Program-made: the position numbers and the translations under genes
Shown: positions 9,775-18,200 of the stretch, in pieces
Layout of the letters: each line of letters opens with the position of its first letter
Position numbering within the stretch: position 1 is the first letter of the stretch
NCBI RefSeq assembly: GCF_013282725.1
Contig: NZ_CP054043.1
Span: 2,418,001 to 2,482,000, forward strand
Direction of reading: 5' to 3'
DNA from: Yersinia mollaretii ATCC 43969
GTDB taxonomy: Bacteria > Pseudomonadota > Gammaproteobacteria > Enterobacterales > Enterobacteriaceae
Length of the DNA: 64,000 bases
The notes under the pieces: generated by a model
Told to the model about the DNA's origin: nothing
Seen by the model: only the letters and a program-made list of their open reading frames with translations
Database searches by the model: none

Positions 9775-10253
9775 ATTTCTGATGTAGCGATGTTTTATCT
9801 TGTTGAGTTCGTCTGCTTATCCGAAGTCTTTCACCTCCTGATAGCGCTCTGCTTTAAATCTTCGTAGCCAGTCCGTCAGGTATAGCTGCACAGGCTGAGC
9901 GTTGAACAGATAAATAAGATTTATCTCGTTTCTCATTAGTCTGAACTTTCTATTTACACATTCAATCTGACATATGATTAATAATGTCATGAAACTATTA
10001 GTGGTCAGACAAAATTTTAATAAATAGAGAACTGAATCATTTTTACTTAAATGCTTTTATATAATCCTGATAAATAACAGGATTTCACCTAAGTACTGGT
10101 GTGCAATGTCGCGGGATTAAAGTTAGCCTTCAATACCGTCGTTTTATCTAAGAAACTTACCTCAAATTAGCACAGACACAAATCACCTGGCGCATTGAAG
10201 CCGATAGCAGTTATCGGCTCAACGTTGTTGTGTCTTAACCAGCGTTAAGCGGA
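9775..10253. other. ffs-ymoA gap; synteny break relative to E. coli
   Basis: In E. coli this interval holds ybaA, ylaB, ylaC and maa. None of them is recognisable here. The only coding-like stretch is a 39-codon minus-strand ORF at 9817-9936. A short hairpin, GCCGATA (10200-10206) with TATCGGC (10212-10218), lies downstream of ymoA on the minus strand and could help end its transcript, though it has no T-run. Confidence 0.6.
9817..9936 (-). CDS. Small ORF or gene remnant, 39 codons, unrecognised
   Basis: An ATG-initiated minus-strand ORF reads MRNEINLIYLF and ends RYQEVKDFG. The second half (LTDWLRRFKAERYQEVKDFG) looks like real protein, amphipathic and with few rare residues. There is no good ribosome site and no family I recognise. 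It could be the C-terminal stump of a lost gene in this synteny break, or chance. Confidence 0.2.
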   Translation of the reverse strand: MRNEINLIYLFNAQPVQLYLTDWLRRFKAERYQEVKDFG

Positions 10254-10457
10254 CTATTTCACATGCTGCCAAACTGTAGGTGGAATTTTATCATAAAGCT
10301 TATTCATTGTGAGTTCAGCCAGGCGATGATCAGCCGCTGAGTAAAATAATTCCAGCTCATCGTCGGAGAGTTCGTATTTATTCTTTTCAATTACACGTTC
10401 TAGCGTATCAATAGTCGTACACTTTCTTAAACGCATCAGGTAGTCAGTTTTTGTCAT
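10254..10457 (-). CDS. ymoA: Hha/YmoA-family modulator, partner of H-NS
   Basis: This 67-residue protein begins [20 protein letters not shown] and matches recalled Yersinia YmoA along its length. YmoA/Hha proteins have no DNA-binding domain of their own. They bind the H-NS oligomerisation region and strengthen silencing of horizontally acquired genes. In Yersinia YmoA represses the Ysc-Yop virulence regulator lcrF in a temperature-dependent, Lon/ClpXP-degraded manner. The start at 10457 gives the known length; an upstream ATG at 10475 is rejected. It lies 47 bases downstream of tomB, in the same order as tomB-hha of E. coli. Confidence 0.97.
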   Translation of the reverse strand: MTKTDYLMRLRKCTTIDTLERVIEKNKYELSDDELELFYSAADHRLAELTMNKLYDKIPPTVWQHVK

Positions 10458-10504
10458 GGTGGTTTTTCTTCTCAATATACAAATTAATATAGGGAAACTA
10501 TCCC

Positions 10505-10873
10505 TTAAGTTTTCATCAGGGTACAGATGTATTCTCCTGAGAAAAGTCTGAATAAACGCTCTTTGGTTTTTTGCCAGCGACGCAATTCAGGATCATTGAT
10601 CCCGTAACTACTAAACAGAGTATATGTATCGTCTAAATATTCTTCCACTAACTCTGAGAAGTCGCCGTCGTCTGGGTATTTTATTTTAAAACTCATCACA
10701 AATGAAGCTATATGCTCGATCAAATCGTTGAGTTGCAGATTTACGGCTGCTGTGGGGTCATTGACCCACCCATGGTGGCTATCACCAAGCGTAGCAATGC
10801 CTTCATCATACAAACTCTCACAGAGAAACTTCAACTGGGCAATATCATGCCGCTTAGGCGAGTACTCATCCAT
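10505..10873 (-). CDS. tomB: TomB/YmoB family protein, Hha toxicity modulator
   Basis: This 122-residue acidic protein has the conserved N-terminus [19 protein letters not shown] and the central [20 protein letters not shown] of TomB. In E. coli TomB counteracts Hha; the pair has been described as toxin-antitoxin-like, with TomB promoting oxidation-dependent Hha inactivation. The Yersinia name is YmoB. It is transcribed just ahead of ymoA and probably in one operon with it. The C-terminal 25 residues differ from E. coli, as is usual in this family. Confidence 0.93.
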   Translation of the reverse strand: MDEYSPKRHDIAQLKFLCESLYDEGIATLGDSHHGWVNDPTAAVNLQLNDLIEHIASFVMSFKIKYPDDGDFSELVEEYLDDTYTLFSSYGINDPELRRWQKTKERLFRLFSGEYICTLMKT

Positions 10874-11031
10874 ATCATCCCCTCCGTAAAGTCTTAATTC
10901 GGTGTTGATAACACAATGTGAGTAGATTGATAATCATATAAACGCAGAAGCTTATCGTTAACCTAAATAAGCTTTCCTTGCTATGAATATAAATCATTTC
11001 TTCGTTCACCGCGCAACTTTATTACTTAATC

Positions 11032-11385
11032 TTACAATTCGTCAGCGGTTGATGGCCGATCATTGTTAATTATATCAAAAACGATTTTTTCCGGATGTAC
11101 AATAAATGTTACAGCATTTGTTAGTGACTCTTCAGTATTGATATCCAAGCATGGGTTAAAGATATGCCACTGATAGCAGTAACTCATTGAATAATGGTTG
11201 TCTTCCAACTGAAAAATATCAAGGATTTCTAATGAACCCGCTGTGTAGCGGGCATTTTCCGAATAATACATTAAGCCGGAAACCAAACTTCCTTCAATTT
11301 CTCGGATATTATTGTCGATTACACTCTTCAGTAATGAAATTGGGTAACACCCTGAGGTGAAGTCGCCAGCTATTTCATTGTTCAT
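11032..11385 (-). CDS. Hypothetical protein, 117 residues, upstream of tomB
   Basis: I do not recognise this family. The predicted protein is soluble and acidic, with no signal peptide or membrane segment. It has two cysteines near YCYQWHIFNPCLD and a strand-rich C-terminal half (TFIVHPEKIVFDI). The ATG at 11385 has a GCGGA-like ribosome site seven bases upstream. It points the same way as tomB-ymoA but is separated from tomB by about 158 bases, so it probably has its own promoter. Composition is AT-rich like the surrounding accessory DNA. Confidence 0.6.
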   Translation of the reverse strand: MNNEIAGDFTSGCYPISLLKSVIDNNIREIEGSLVSGLMYYSENARYTAGSLEILDIFQLEDNHYSMSYCYQWHIFNPCLDINTEESLTNAVTFIVHPEKIVFDIINNDRPSTADEL

Positions 11386-11991
11386 TAATTGTCCGCTTAT
11401 GGTGGTAACATTAATTTATTATTGCATGTTCAGGGGCGCAAAAAATGCGATGCCATTGTGTTTCTACAACTATTCGCATGATTTGAATGAAAAAAACGCA
11501 CTTAATGCGGTTTTAAACCAATATGACGAGTTAACATGTCGTGAAGTTATTTGGACCATAAAGTTTCAATAACACAATTTGGCAATAAAATAACAACCCT
11601 TAACGAGGATTTCTCATATTTAGGATTATTACTTACGATTAATCTAACAACAGTCTATTAATCTAGAATGCTCTTCGGGTTTGATCAAGAGGAGGGCTGC
11701 TGTATTACTTGTTTTCTATTGTGTTATTTATCGTTTTGACTGCGTTAACGAGTCATTCTGATACTAGAGTACCAAATCCTAGCCAGCAATCACCAGTAAA
11801 GTATCAGTAAGGAAAGTTTAATTTACTGTAACTAATGATGTAAAGACTGCCTGTTTTGACGTCAGCAGAAGGCCTATTTGCGCCTATGGGTTCGCGTTGC
11901 TCGGGTATACCGTCAGAATTTGTTATTTTTGATGTCGATTTTGAGGCAGATAAAGCGCAGATGTTTGCTTGAATTCAATATCTATATGTGA
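11386..11991. other. Gene-poor interval between the unknown gene and the zinc operon
   Basis: About 600 bases with no firm gene. It contains a strong Shine-Dalgarno-like AGAGGAGGG at 11688-11696 leading into a short hydrophobic ORF (11697-11810, listed separately). A 30-40 codon open stretch around 11846-11971 has no recognisable family. The first may be a small membrane peptide; the second looks like decayed sequence. Confidence 0.45.
11697..11810 (+). CDS. Possible small hydrophobic peptide, non-ATG start
   Basis: Directly behind AGGAGG (11690-11695) a 37-codon frame opens with CTG CTG TAT TAC TTG and ends TAA at 11808. The peptide has a hydrophobic stretch (YYLFSIVLFIVLTALT) and a polar Pro/Gln tail (PNPSQQSPVKYQ), the layout of a single-pass small membrane protein or short lipidless signal peptide. 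The start is uncertain: the CTG codons sit very close to the ribosome site and the TTG at 11709 lies 13 bases away. No family recognised. Confidence 0.25.
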   Translation: MLYYLFSIVLFIVLTALTSHSDTRVPNPSQQSPVKYQ

Positions 11992-12006
11992 TGTTATAAT
12001 ATATCA
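11992..12006 (+). promoter_or_regulatory. Zur box / promoter of the zinc transporter operon
   Basis: TGTTATAATATATCA matches the enterobacterial Zur core TGTTATANTATAACA (as I recall it) at every specified position but one. It contains a perfect -10 hexamer TATAAT (11995-12000), so zinc-loaded Zur would occlude the polymerase. Transcription would start near 12007, about 25 bases before the 48-codon ORF. A perfect copy of the box lies upstream of rpmE2. Confidence 0.8.
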
Positions 12007-12031
12007 CAAAATACATGTGCTCTTCTCTGAT

Positions 12032-12178
12032 ATGAATAAATACTCTTTTCTTACCCGGCTGAATCCTTTTCCTGCCTGGACGTTGTTCTCACTCTCTTCA
12101 CTACAGCGCATCGGCGGGGCTAGCCTGCTTTGCCTATTATTGTGGGGCGCGATTTATTGGGCGAATGTACTGCCATGA
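12032..12178 (+). CDS. 48-residue single-pass membrane protein, first gene of the zinc transporter operon
   Basis: The frame starts ATG at 12032, just behind the Zur-controlled promoter, and ends at 12178. Its TGA overlaps the ATG of the ATPase gene (ATGA, 12175-12178), which implies translational coupling. Residues 1-26 are a Pro- and aromatic-containing amphipathic segment (LTRLNPFPAWTLFSLSSLQR). Residues 28-46 form one hydrophobic helix (GGASLLCLLLWGAIYWANV). The ribosome site is weak. I know no function; likely roles are a small accessory subunit of the transporter or a translational lead peptide. An upstream TTG at 11969 would start before the promoter and is rejected. Confidence 0.6.
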   Translation: MNKYSFLTRLNPFPAWTLFSLSSLQRIGGASLLCLLLWGAIYWANVLP

Positions 12179-12912
12179 TAAATCTGAGCAAAGTTGAAAT
12201 CGGATATGACCGAAATCCACTGACGACGCCGATTGATGGCTGTTTTGCCGCAGGCTCCCTCACTGCCATTATTGGCGCAAATGGGGCCGGTAAATCCACG
12301 CTGCTGAAAACATTGGCAGGTTTGCAGCCGGTGGTGGCCGGGCAATTAACCTTCGTCGATGGGCGCACTCCTCAAATGGCCTACCTTCCCCAACAGGCTG
12401 AATTAGATAGACAGTTTCCGATCGCGGTTGAGGATCTGGTCGCAATGGGATGCTGGCCGCAAAGTGGGTTACTCGGCAGGATTAATCATCAATCGCGCCA
12501 GCGAATAAAACAGGCACTCAATATGGTTGGTATGCAGGACATGGCACGCCAGCCCGTGGGGGAGCTTTCTGGTGGACAGTTGCAAAGAGTGTTGTTTGCC
12601 CGTCTTTGGGTGCAGCAAGCACAACTGATTTTGTTGGATGAGCCTTTTACCGGCATCGACAGCCAAACGGTGCAGCTTCTCCTTGAGGTGATTCACCAGT
12701 TGCATGATGAGGGCCGAACCATTATTGCGGTCTTGCACGATATGTCGATGGTGGCTGAACACTTCCCCTCTGCATTGTGGCTAACCCCACAGGGGTATTG
12801 TTGGCAGCATTCAGAGCACGTTTTAGCCGAATTACATCACTCACACAGTACTTCATGTGCACTTTCCTCTGTGCAGCAACAGCCCGCTCCGCTGAGGATG
12901 ATCAATCTATGA
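12175..12912 (+). CDS. Zinc (manganese/zinc-type) ABC transporter ATP-binding protein, AztA-like
   Basis: This 245-residue ABC ATPase has Walker A GANGAGKST (near residue 36), the signature LSGGQLQR (near 131), and Walker B LILLDEP followed by an H-loop histidine in VLHDMSM. It belongs to the metal-type ABC ATPases that pair with ZnuB/AztB-like permeases. The start is the ATG at 12175, overlapping the small ORF's stop; the downstream permease ATG overlaps this gene's stop (ATGA at 12909-12912). It would energise zinc uptake across the inner membrane. The zinc assignment rests on the Zur box and the zinc-type neighbours rather than on the ATPase itself. Confidence 0.85.
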   Translation: MINLSKVEIGYDRNPLTTPIDGCFAAGSLTAIIGANGAGKSTLLKTLAGLQPVVAGQLTFVDGRTPQMAYLPQQAELDRQFPIAVEDLVAMGCWPQSGLLGRINHQSRQRIKQALNMVGMQDMARQPVGELSGGQLQRVLFARLWVQQAQLILLDEPFTGIDSQTVQLLLEVIHQLHDEGRTIIAVLHDMSMVAEHFPSALWLTPQGYCWQHSEHVLAELHHSHSTSCALSSVQQQPAPLRMINL

Positions 12913-13766
12913 CATTGATCCATTTGCTTTTTGATCCTTTTATGGACTTCGGCTTTATGCGGCGGGCATTAGTGGCTTGTCTGGCGCTCTCGCTCAGCTC
13001 GGCCCCTTTAGGCGTTTTCTTATTATTACGGCGAATGAGTCTAGTCGGGGATGCCCTGTCTCACGCGGTATTACCGGGGGCGGCGATAGGTTACTTGATT
13101 TCAGGGATGTCACTGGTTGCGATGGGGGTCGGTGGTTTTATTGCTGGGCTGGCGGTTGCCGTGATGTCGGGTTGGGTCAGCCGTCGAACACTGTTAAAAG
13201 AAGATGCCAGTTTTGCCGGTTTCTATCTGGGGTCGCTGGCATTAGGGGTCACGCTAGTCTCACTGCGGGGTTCTAGTATGGATCTGCTCCATGTGTTATT
13301 CGGTTCTATTTTGGCAGTTGATACCAACGCCATGACCATGGTGGGGGCTATCACTACATTCTCGATGTTGGCTTTAGCGGCCATTTACCGTGCGCTGGTG
13401 GTTGAGTCTTTCGATCCCGTCTTTCTACGGGTCAGCATGGGCCGCTGGTTGATGGTAGTTCACGCACTATTTTTATCATTGGTGGTTCTCAATCTGGTGG
13501 CGGGTTTTCAGATCCTCGGCACCCTGATGTCGGTCGGGCTGATGATGTTACCTGCTGCCAGCGCCCGTTTTTGGGCCAAGAATCTACCTCAGACACTGGG
13601 TATTGCCATGATGATTGGCATGATTGCCAGTCTTGTTGGCTTGCTGTGGTCCTATTACGCCTCGTTACCTGCCGGTCCGGCGATTGTGCTCAGCGCCAGT
13701 CTGATTTTCTTTCTGTCTATCTTATTTGGAACGCGGGGTGGCGTTTTAGTCACCGCGCGCCGTTAA
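12909..13766 (+). CDS. Zinc ABC transporter permease, AztB/ZnuB-like
   Basis: This 285-residue integral membrane protein of the ABC-3 (ZnuB/MntB/SitC) family has about eight hydrophobic helices. It carries the family motif MSLVGDALSHAVLPGAAIGY (about residues 40-59), which includes the cytoplasmic coupling region. I use the ATG at 12909 (MTLIHLLF), coupled by ATGA to the ATPase stop. Longer in-frame starts would lie inside the ATPase gene. The protein forms the membrane channel of the zinc importer. Confidence 0.88.
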   Translation: MTLIHLLFDPFMDFGFMRRALVACLALSLSSAPLGVFLLLRRMSLVGDALSHAVLPGAAIGYLISGMSLVAMGVGGFIAGLAVAVMSGWVSRRTLLKEDASFAGFYLGSLALGVTLVSLRGSSMDLLHVLFGSILAVDTNAMTMVGAITTFSMLALAAIYRALVVESFDPVFLRVSMGRWLMVVHALFLSLVVLNLVAGFQILGTLMSVGLMMLPAASARFWAKNLPQTLGIAMMIGMIASLVGLLWSYYASLPAGPAIVLSASLIFFLSILFGTRGGVLVTARR

Positions 13767-13794
13767 GCAGTACCTGTTAATAAAGGAGAGTTAA

Positions 13795-14673
13795 ATGAAG
13801 CGTTTATCGATTAGTTTGGCGGTAGCTGCCCTGCTGTCAAGCCCCTTGGCGATGGCTAAAACCGTTGACGTTGTTGCCAGTTTTTCTATTTTGGGTGACA
13901 TCGTTCAGCAAGTGGGGGGAGAGCATGTCAATGTGGTGACTTTGGTCGGGCCGAATGGTGATCCCCATGGTTTCGAACCCACACCGAAAAATAGTCAGCA
14001 GTTGTCCAAAGCCGATATGGTGTTTGTCAGTGGGTTAGGGCTGGAAGGGTGGTTGGAACGGCTGATCAGTGCTTCCGGTTATAAAGGGCAAGTCGTCATC
14101 GCTTCCACTGGGGTAGATACCCGTAAAATGGATGAAGAGGGCAAGAGGGTGACAGATCCCCATGCATGGAACAGCATGGCGAATGGTATTAAATATGCTA
14201 ACAACGTAATGAATGCATTGATTGTTGCTGATCCTGAAGATGCGGATTATTTCCGTAAACGGGGTGGGGAGTATATTCAGCAGTTGGAAAAACTGGATGC
14301 TTATGCGAAAGCGCAGTTTGCCGCAATCCCCGTCGGGCAGCGAAAAGTTCTGACCAGTCATGATGCTTTCGGTTATTTTAGCCAAGAGTATGGGGTTAAC
14401 TTCTTGTCTCCAGTGGGTTTTTCAACCGAGTCTGAAGCCAGTGCCAGCGGTGTGGCGGCGTTGATTAATCAAATCAAGCAAGAGAAAATAAAAACCTACT
14501 TTATTGAAAATCAGACGGACCCGCGTTTGGTGAAACAGATTGCCGCCGCCAGTGGCGCGAAAGCGGGGGGAGAACTCTATCCTGAAGCATTGTCTCCAGC
14601 CGGTGGCCCAGCAGCGACTTATGCCGACGCTTTCAAACACAATGTCGATACCCTTGTGGGCAGCATGAAATAG
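13795..14673 (+). CDS. Zinc ABC transporter periplasmic binding protein, AztC/ZnuA-like
   Basis: This 292-residue cluster A-I metal-binding protein has a signal peptide (MKRLSISLAVAALLSSPLAMA, cleavage near residue 21). Putative metal-ligand histidines occur in DPHGFEP, DPHAWNS and TSHDAFGY. It lacks the long His/Asp-rich loop of ZnuA, which is why I compare it with AztC. It should capture zinc in the periplasm and deliver it to the permease. A good ribosome site (AAAGGAGAG) precedes the ATG. The operon ends at the bidirectional terminator at 14775. A manganese substrate is possible from family alone, but the Zur box argues for zinc. Confidence 0.87.
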   Translation: MKRLSISLAVAALLSSPLAMAKTVDVVASFSILGDIVQQVGGEHVNVVTLVGPNGDPHGFEPTPKNSQQLSKADMVFVSGLGLEGWLERLISASGYKGQVVIASTGVDTRKMDEEGKRVTDPHAWNSMANGIKYANNVMNALIVADPEDADYFRKRGGEYIQQLEKLDAYAKAQFAAIPVGQRKVLTSHDAFGYFSQEYGVNFLSPVGFSTESEASASGVAALINQIKQEKIKTYFIENQTDPRLVKQIAAASGAKAGGELYPEALSPAGGPAATYADAFKHNVDTLVGSMK

Positions 14674-14774
14674 TGGCATTGACCCGATAGTGGCAACAAG
14701 TACCGCTCAGCCTCTGATTTTTAGTGGAGGTTGAGTTCGCAACTCCTTTTAAGACAGTTTTTCGTCAGCAGAAA

Positions 14775-14805
14775 AAAAGCCCCGTTGGGCAGCAACGGGG
14801 CTTTT
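14775..14805. terminator. Bidirectional terminator between zinc operon and rpmE2-rpmJ2
   Basis: GCCCCGTTG (14779-14787) pairs with CAACGGGGC (14793-14801). A T-run follows on the plus strand and an A-run precedes it, which reads as Ts on the minus strand. It serves both convergent operons. Confidence 0.9.
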
Positions 14806-14830
14806 AGGAGAGGTGATACCGAACTCATTC

Positions 14831-14974
14831 TTAACGCTTCTTATGGGTTCCACCTTGAACCGCTTTAAAACGGGGATTGCTTTTACAAATCACATACACC
14901 CGACCACGGCGACGGACGATCTTGCAATCTGGATGACGATTTTTTGCTGAACGTAATGAACTCAATACTTGCAT
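14831..14974 (-). CDS. rpmJ2: Ribosomal protein L36 paralogue, zinc-independent type (RpmJ2/YkgO)
   Basis: This 47-codon gene encodes a basic protein starting [20 protein letters not shown] and ending GGTHKKR. It matches the alternative L36 (YkgO type), which lacks the complete four-ligand zinc ribbon and has only two cysteines. During zinc starvation it replaces the zinc-containing L36 in the ribosome. It lies 15 bases downstream of rpmE2 and shares its Zur-controlled promoter. Confidence 0.95.
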
Positions 14975-14989
14975 GATTAACTCTCAGAA

Positions 14990-15250
14990 TTAGCTGGCTT
15001 TTTTGGTCAGGAAACTGCCAAAACGCTGCTGGAAACGTGCGGTACTGCCCTCTTTGGAGAACTCTTTCTGTTTACCGGTGTAATACGGATGCGAAGCCGA
15101 AGAGATATCCAGTGTGACATAAGGGTAGGTTTGACCATCGCGTTCAATCGTGCGCGCGGTGGCAATGGTTGAACCTACAGTGAAATAGGTATCTGCACTG
15201 GTGTCGTGGAAAACCACGGTCCGATAGTTAGGATGAATGCCAGGTTTCAT
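14990..15250 (-). CDS. rpmE2: Ribosomal protein L31 type B, zinc-independent paralogue (RpmE2/YkgM)
   Basis: The 86-residue protein ([18 protein letters not shown]...) is the type B L31, lacking the CxxC zinc motif of RpmE. Replacing L31 with this form releases ribosome-bound zinc when the metal is scarce. The ATG at 15250 has GGAG eight bases upstream. A perfect Zur box lies 18-32 bases before the start. It forms an operon with rpmJ2 and is convergent with the zinc transporter operon. Confidence 0.96.
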   Translation of the reverse strand: MKPGIHPNYRTVVFHDTSADTYFTVGSTIATARTIERDGQTYPYVTLDISSASHPYYTGKQKEFSKEGSTARFQQRFGSFLTKKAS

Positions 15251-15267
15251 AGAAGCTCCAATTGTTA

Positions 15268-15282
15268 TGTTATACTATAACA
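15268..15282 (-). promoter_or_regulatory. Zur box upstream of rpmE2-rpmJ2
   Basis: TGTTATACTATAACA is a perfect 15-base palindrome matching the enterobacterial Zur core. It sits directly before the rpmE2 ribosome site, so Zur with bound zinc should repress the alternative ribosomal proteins. Confidence 0.92.
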
Positions 15283-15407
15283 ATAATTATGCGCTTTTCA
15301 TTTTCCTGTTTCAAGATCCGAATGAAGAAAAACTCACCAACCGAAATTAGCGGGTTTTTCATGCGCCATGATCAAAGAGGCGTTTGAGGTTCGCTGGCGG
15401 CGTGATT

Positions 15408-16676
15408 CTATTCTTGACGGGCACGGATGAGTTGTTGCCAGAAGGAGTGGCCGTTTTGGGGCGCAGGTGCAGCGAAGAATTCGCAGACAGTTGCGCCAAC
15501 ATCAGACATCGTTTTGCGGATACCAAGGCGAACAGCTTGCGGCTGTGCATTTGTCACCCCTGCGAGATAAACCAGCAGGGGGACTTGTTCCCGCGTGTGT
15601 TTACTGTGGCCGATGGTTGGGTCATTGCCGTGGTCAGCCATGACGACCAGACAATCGCCTGCTGCCATTGCCGCCTGCATCTCGCCTAGCATGTGATCGA
15701 CCAATTGCAGGCGTTCAGCATAGCGGGCGACATCTTGCCCGTGGCCTGCAAGGTCAGTTTCCTGAATATTGGTACAGATAAAGGCACTGCCAGCGCGTTG
15801 GATTTCTGTCAGCGTGATATCAAAAATAGTTTTTGAATCAACTAATTGCTGATAATTTTCCCCTGCGGGGTTCGCCACAATGTCGGCGACTTTACCGACC
15901 AGTACGGTTGGGATGTTCACTTTCTCAAGTTGGTGAGGAACCTGCACTTCGGCGTCAACACCATAGCCCAAATGAATAACCTGAAAACCACGGTCGTAAA
16001 CACCGGATTTTGGGCTATTAATGCCAATGTACTGCTGCTGTTTTACCTCCACCGCATCAATGATGGCTTGGCTATCCGCCAGTTGCCCGCCATAGGCGAT
16101 AACGCGGTTCACCGCCACACAATGGCGAACTATCCGGCCAATCTTCTCAACCGACGCAAAATCGATGGCACTTAAATTGGCACAAATATTAAAAACTTGG
16201 CCTAAATCAGCTTCAAGATTATCACCAATAGCCACCGCGTCATTGACCCAAAGGAGTTGCAGCTCGCTGCTATCGCCAACTGCACTGCGCGGCTCAACCT
16301 GATAGCCCTGTTGACGTAATGCATCAGCCACTTGCGATTTTACGGTGGAAAATGGCATCGATAAGGGCGCGCGGGGCAGGGTGCCCATGATCTCCTGATG
16401 GCCCATAAAGGTGTCGCCGCCCTCATGCTGTAGCAGGGCAACGCCAAAACTTGCCTGCGTACTCTCTTGCATGATGCTCTCTTTGAAATCCGGCGAGCCG
16501 ATATGCAGCGCATTGAGCAACCCTAATTTCTCCAGATGGGGTAAATGCATCTCAGGATAAGTTTGCAAAATGTGGGCGCAGGTATTGGCAGTGATATCCT
16601 GTGGCCGAACTTCAGCGACATCCGGCATAGCCCCAACACCAAAGCTGTCGATGACCAGTACAATAAACTTACTCAT
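15408..16676 (-). CDS. yhfW: Phosphopentomutase-like metalloenzyme, YhfW family
   Basis: This 422-residue alkaline-phosphatase-superfamily protein is related to DeoB. Metal and active-site motifs are kept: [12 protein letters not shown] (Asp10), [13 protein letters not shown] with the phosphorylatable Thr89, and [20 protein letters not shown] near the C-terminus. The overall sequence fits the YhfW group rather than true DeoB. The substrate of YhfW is not known; by family it should move or transfer a phosphate on a sugar phosphate. Its start overlaps the yhfX stop by four bases. E. coli has these two genes inside the larger yhfSTUVWXYZ cluster; here only the pair is present. Confidence 0.8.
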   Translation of the reverse strand: MSKFIVLVIDSFGVGAMPDVAEVRPQDITANTCAHILQTYPEMHLPHLEKLGLLNALHIGSPDFKESIMQESTQASFGVALLQHEGGDTFMGHQEIMGTLPRAPLSMPFSTVKSQVADALRQQGYQVEPRSAVGDSSELQLLWVNDAVAIGDNLEADLGQVFNICANLSAIDFASVEKIGRIVRHCVAVNRVIAYGGQLADSQAIIDAVEVKQQQYIGINSPKSGVYDRGFQVIHLGYGVDAEVQVPHQLEKVNIPTVLVGKVADIVANPAGENYQQLVDSKTIFDITLTEIQRAGSAFICTNIQETDLAGHGQDVARYAERLQLVDHMLGEMQAAMAAGDCLVVMADHGNDPTIGHSKHTREQVPLLVYLAGVTNAQPQAVRLGIRKTMSDVGATVCEFFAAPAPQNGHSFWQQLIRARQE

Positions 16677-17848
16677 AACCCCTCCTGTCCGGTAGACGCG
16701 GGAATGGTATTACCCTGACTATCATAAATTCCGAGTAATCTGGGCTGGCCTGAATGAATCCCTGCAACTAGCGCCACATCACTGCGGGTGGCAAAAATTT
16801 GGGTACGAAAACACATCACCACCGCACAACCGACGGCAAAAGGTTCCGTGAGGCTTAGGCAGTAGTCGATGCTGTCAGTGGGGTGATTGAGCACTTTGCT
16901 CGAATGCCACTGCTGGTCATACACTAATGCATGGTTCAAATGGCCGCGCCGATAGTATCCGCCACCGTAGCAATAGCTTTTGCCTTGATGTTGATGAGAA
17001 ATTTCAGTCAGATAGAGCATAGCGACATGCTCAGGCTGGTCCCCAGATTGATTGGATGGCATGGTGCCGGTCAACGAGTGCCCCGGCTCAGCATGGGTCA
17101 CACCATAGCGCGCGAGCAGCGGAATACTTTCGACACAGGTCGCGGAAGGGCCATTGACCTGCTCCACGCGGATACCTTCCCGCTCAAGAATACCTTTTGC
17201 CTCAATCAAGGTATTGAGATTCGGGCTAGGTAGTGTTTTTCCTTTCTCGCTATCAAACAACATGCAAGGGAAGTGTGTCACGCCAACCAAACGGACACCG
17301 CCTAATATTTTGATTTCATTGATCACCACGGGAAGTTCATCCAGCGAAAACCCCGCCTCTTGCCCCGGATAGATAAGATCATTGGGGTGCCACACTTTTA
17401 ACAGTAATGCTTGTTCTGTCTGCTGGCGCAGGGCTGCGGCGGAAATTTCGCGCGCTTTGGCGATGCTGTAGACCGTGATGACTTCTGGCTGGCGAGAAAT
17501 AACTTCATCCACCATTCCGCTGGGTATTTGCACCAAATGGCCCACGTGGGCGACGGGTAAATTATGTTGATAGAGCTGGCGCGCTTCTTTGTAATCCACG
17601 GCCACGATGCCTTGATAGCCACACTCCAGCAGCAGTTTGCAGAGCTGCGGGTTGCGGCCAAACTGTTTGCTCATAAGGTAAAGTGTCATGCCATGGCGAA
17701 TGGCCGTTTCGAGCAATAAACTTGCATTTTGTCTGACCTGATCGACGTCAATAACATAGCTATCAGGTTTTATCGCCCCTTGCTGCCACAGTAAAAGAGC
17801 CGCATCCATCAGTGCTGGATTCTGTTTTTGTAACGCTTTTAGTAGCAT
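16673..17848 (-). CDS. yhfX: PLP-dependent racemase-like enzyme, YhfX family
   Basis: This 391-residue fold-type III (alanine racemase-like) PLP protein has a probable Schiff-base lysine at Lys61 in [14 protein letters not shown], preceded by YVIDVDQV. The [12 protein letters not shown] region near residue 257 fits the phosphate-binding part of the barrel. By family it would racemise or otherwise rearrange an amino acid, but the YhfX substrate is not established. It is translationally coupled with yhfW (ATGA overlap), so an amino-acid/sugar-phosphate pathway step shared by the two is likely. The 5' region 17849-18100 should contain the promoter. Confidence 0.8.
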   Translation of the reverse strand: MLLKALQKQNPALMDAALLLWQQGAIKPDSYVIDVDQVRQNASLLLETAIRHGMTLYLMSKQFGRNPQLCKLLLECGYQGIVAVDYKEARQLYQHNLPVAHVGHLVQIPSGMVDEVISRQPEVITVYSIAKAREISAAALRQQTEQALLLKVWHPNDLIYPGQEAGFSLDELPVVINEIKILGGVRLVGVTHFPCMLFDSEKGKTLPSPNLNTLIEAKGILEREGIRVEQVNGPSATCVESIPLLARYGVTHAEPGHSLTGTMPSNQSGDQPEHVAMLYLTEISHQHQGKSYCYGGGYYRRGHLNHALVYDQQWHSSKVLNHPTDSIDYCLSLTEPFAVGCAVVMCFRTQIFATRSDVALVAGIHSGQPRLLGIYDSQGNTIPASTGQEGL

Positions 17849-18200
17849 TCAAATCCCTTAAATTACGCCATAATTTTCATTTATTTGAATATTTAATTTA
17901 TGGCAATGCGATCAATATTCCGTTGGCTGAACAAGATACAGAGTTCTATGCTCTCGATTTATCTTCATTTTAATGAATATTTGTATGATAGTAATTTACC
18001 GCTGCGCTGCAAATGCGCCAAGAGCTATTTGATAGATTGATCACAATATAATCATATTGACCGAATCAGCTGCTTTACCTTGATGATAAGACCCTGTTTT
18101 CTGCTGGCTCAATGCGGGGGGCAGTGGGAGACAAAATAAAAGGCCGCAGCTCATTGTGAGTGCGGCCTTTAAATATCAGATCATTTGTGGCTAATAAGTT
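17849..18200. other. yhfX-acrB intergenic region
   Basis: These 352 bases contain no gene that I can support. The half next to yhfX is AT-rich and should carry its promoter; the half next to acrB holds the acrAB terminator at 18139-18170. Confidence 0.6.
18135..18170 (-). terminator. Intrinsic terminator of acrAB
   Basis: AAAGGCCGCA (18139-18148) pairs with TGCGGCCTTT (18161-18170), with further pairing CTCA/TGAG inside. On the minus strand the stem is followed by TTTTATTTT, which ends the acrAB transcript. Confidence 0.9.

Noticed and set aside
11357..11572. 71-codon plus-strand ORF overlapping the start of the unknown gene at 11032-11385
   Set aside because: No ribosome site, no family, and it overlaps a better-supported gene on the other strand. 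Its second half may be chance.
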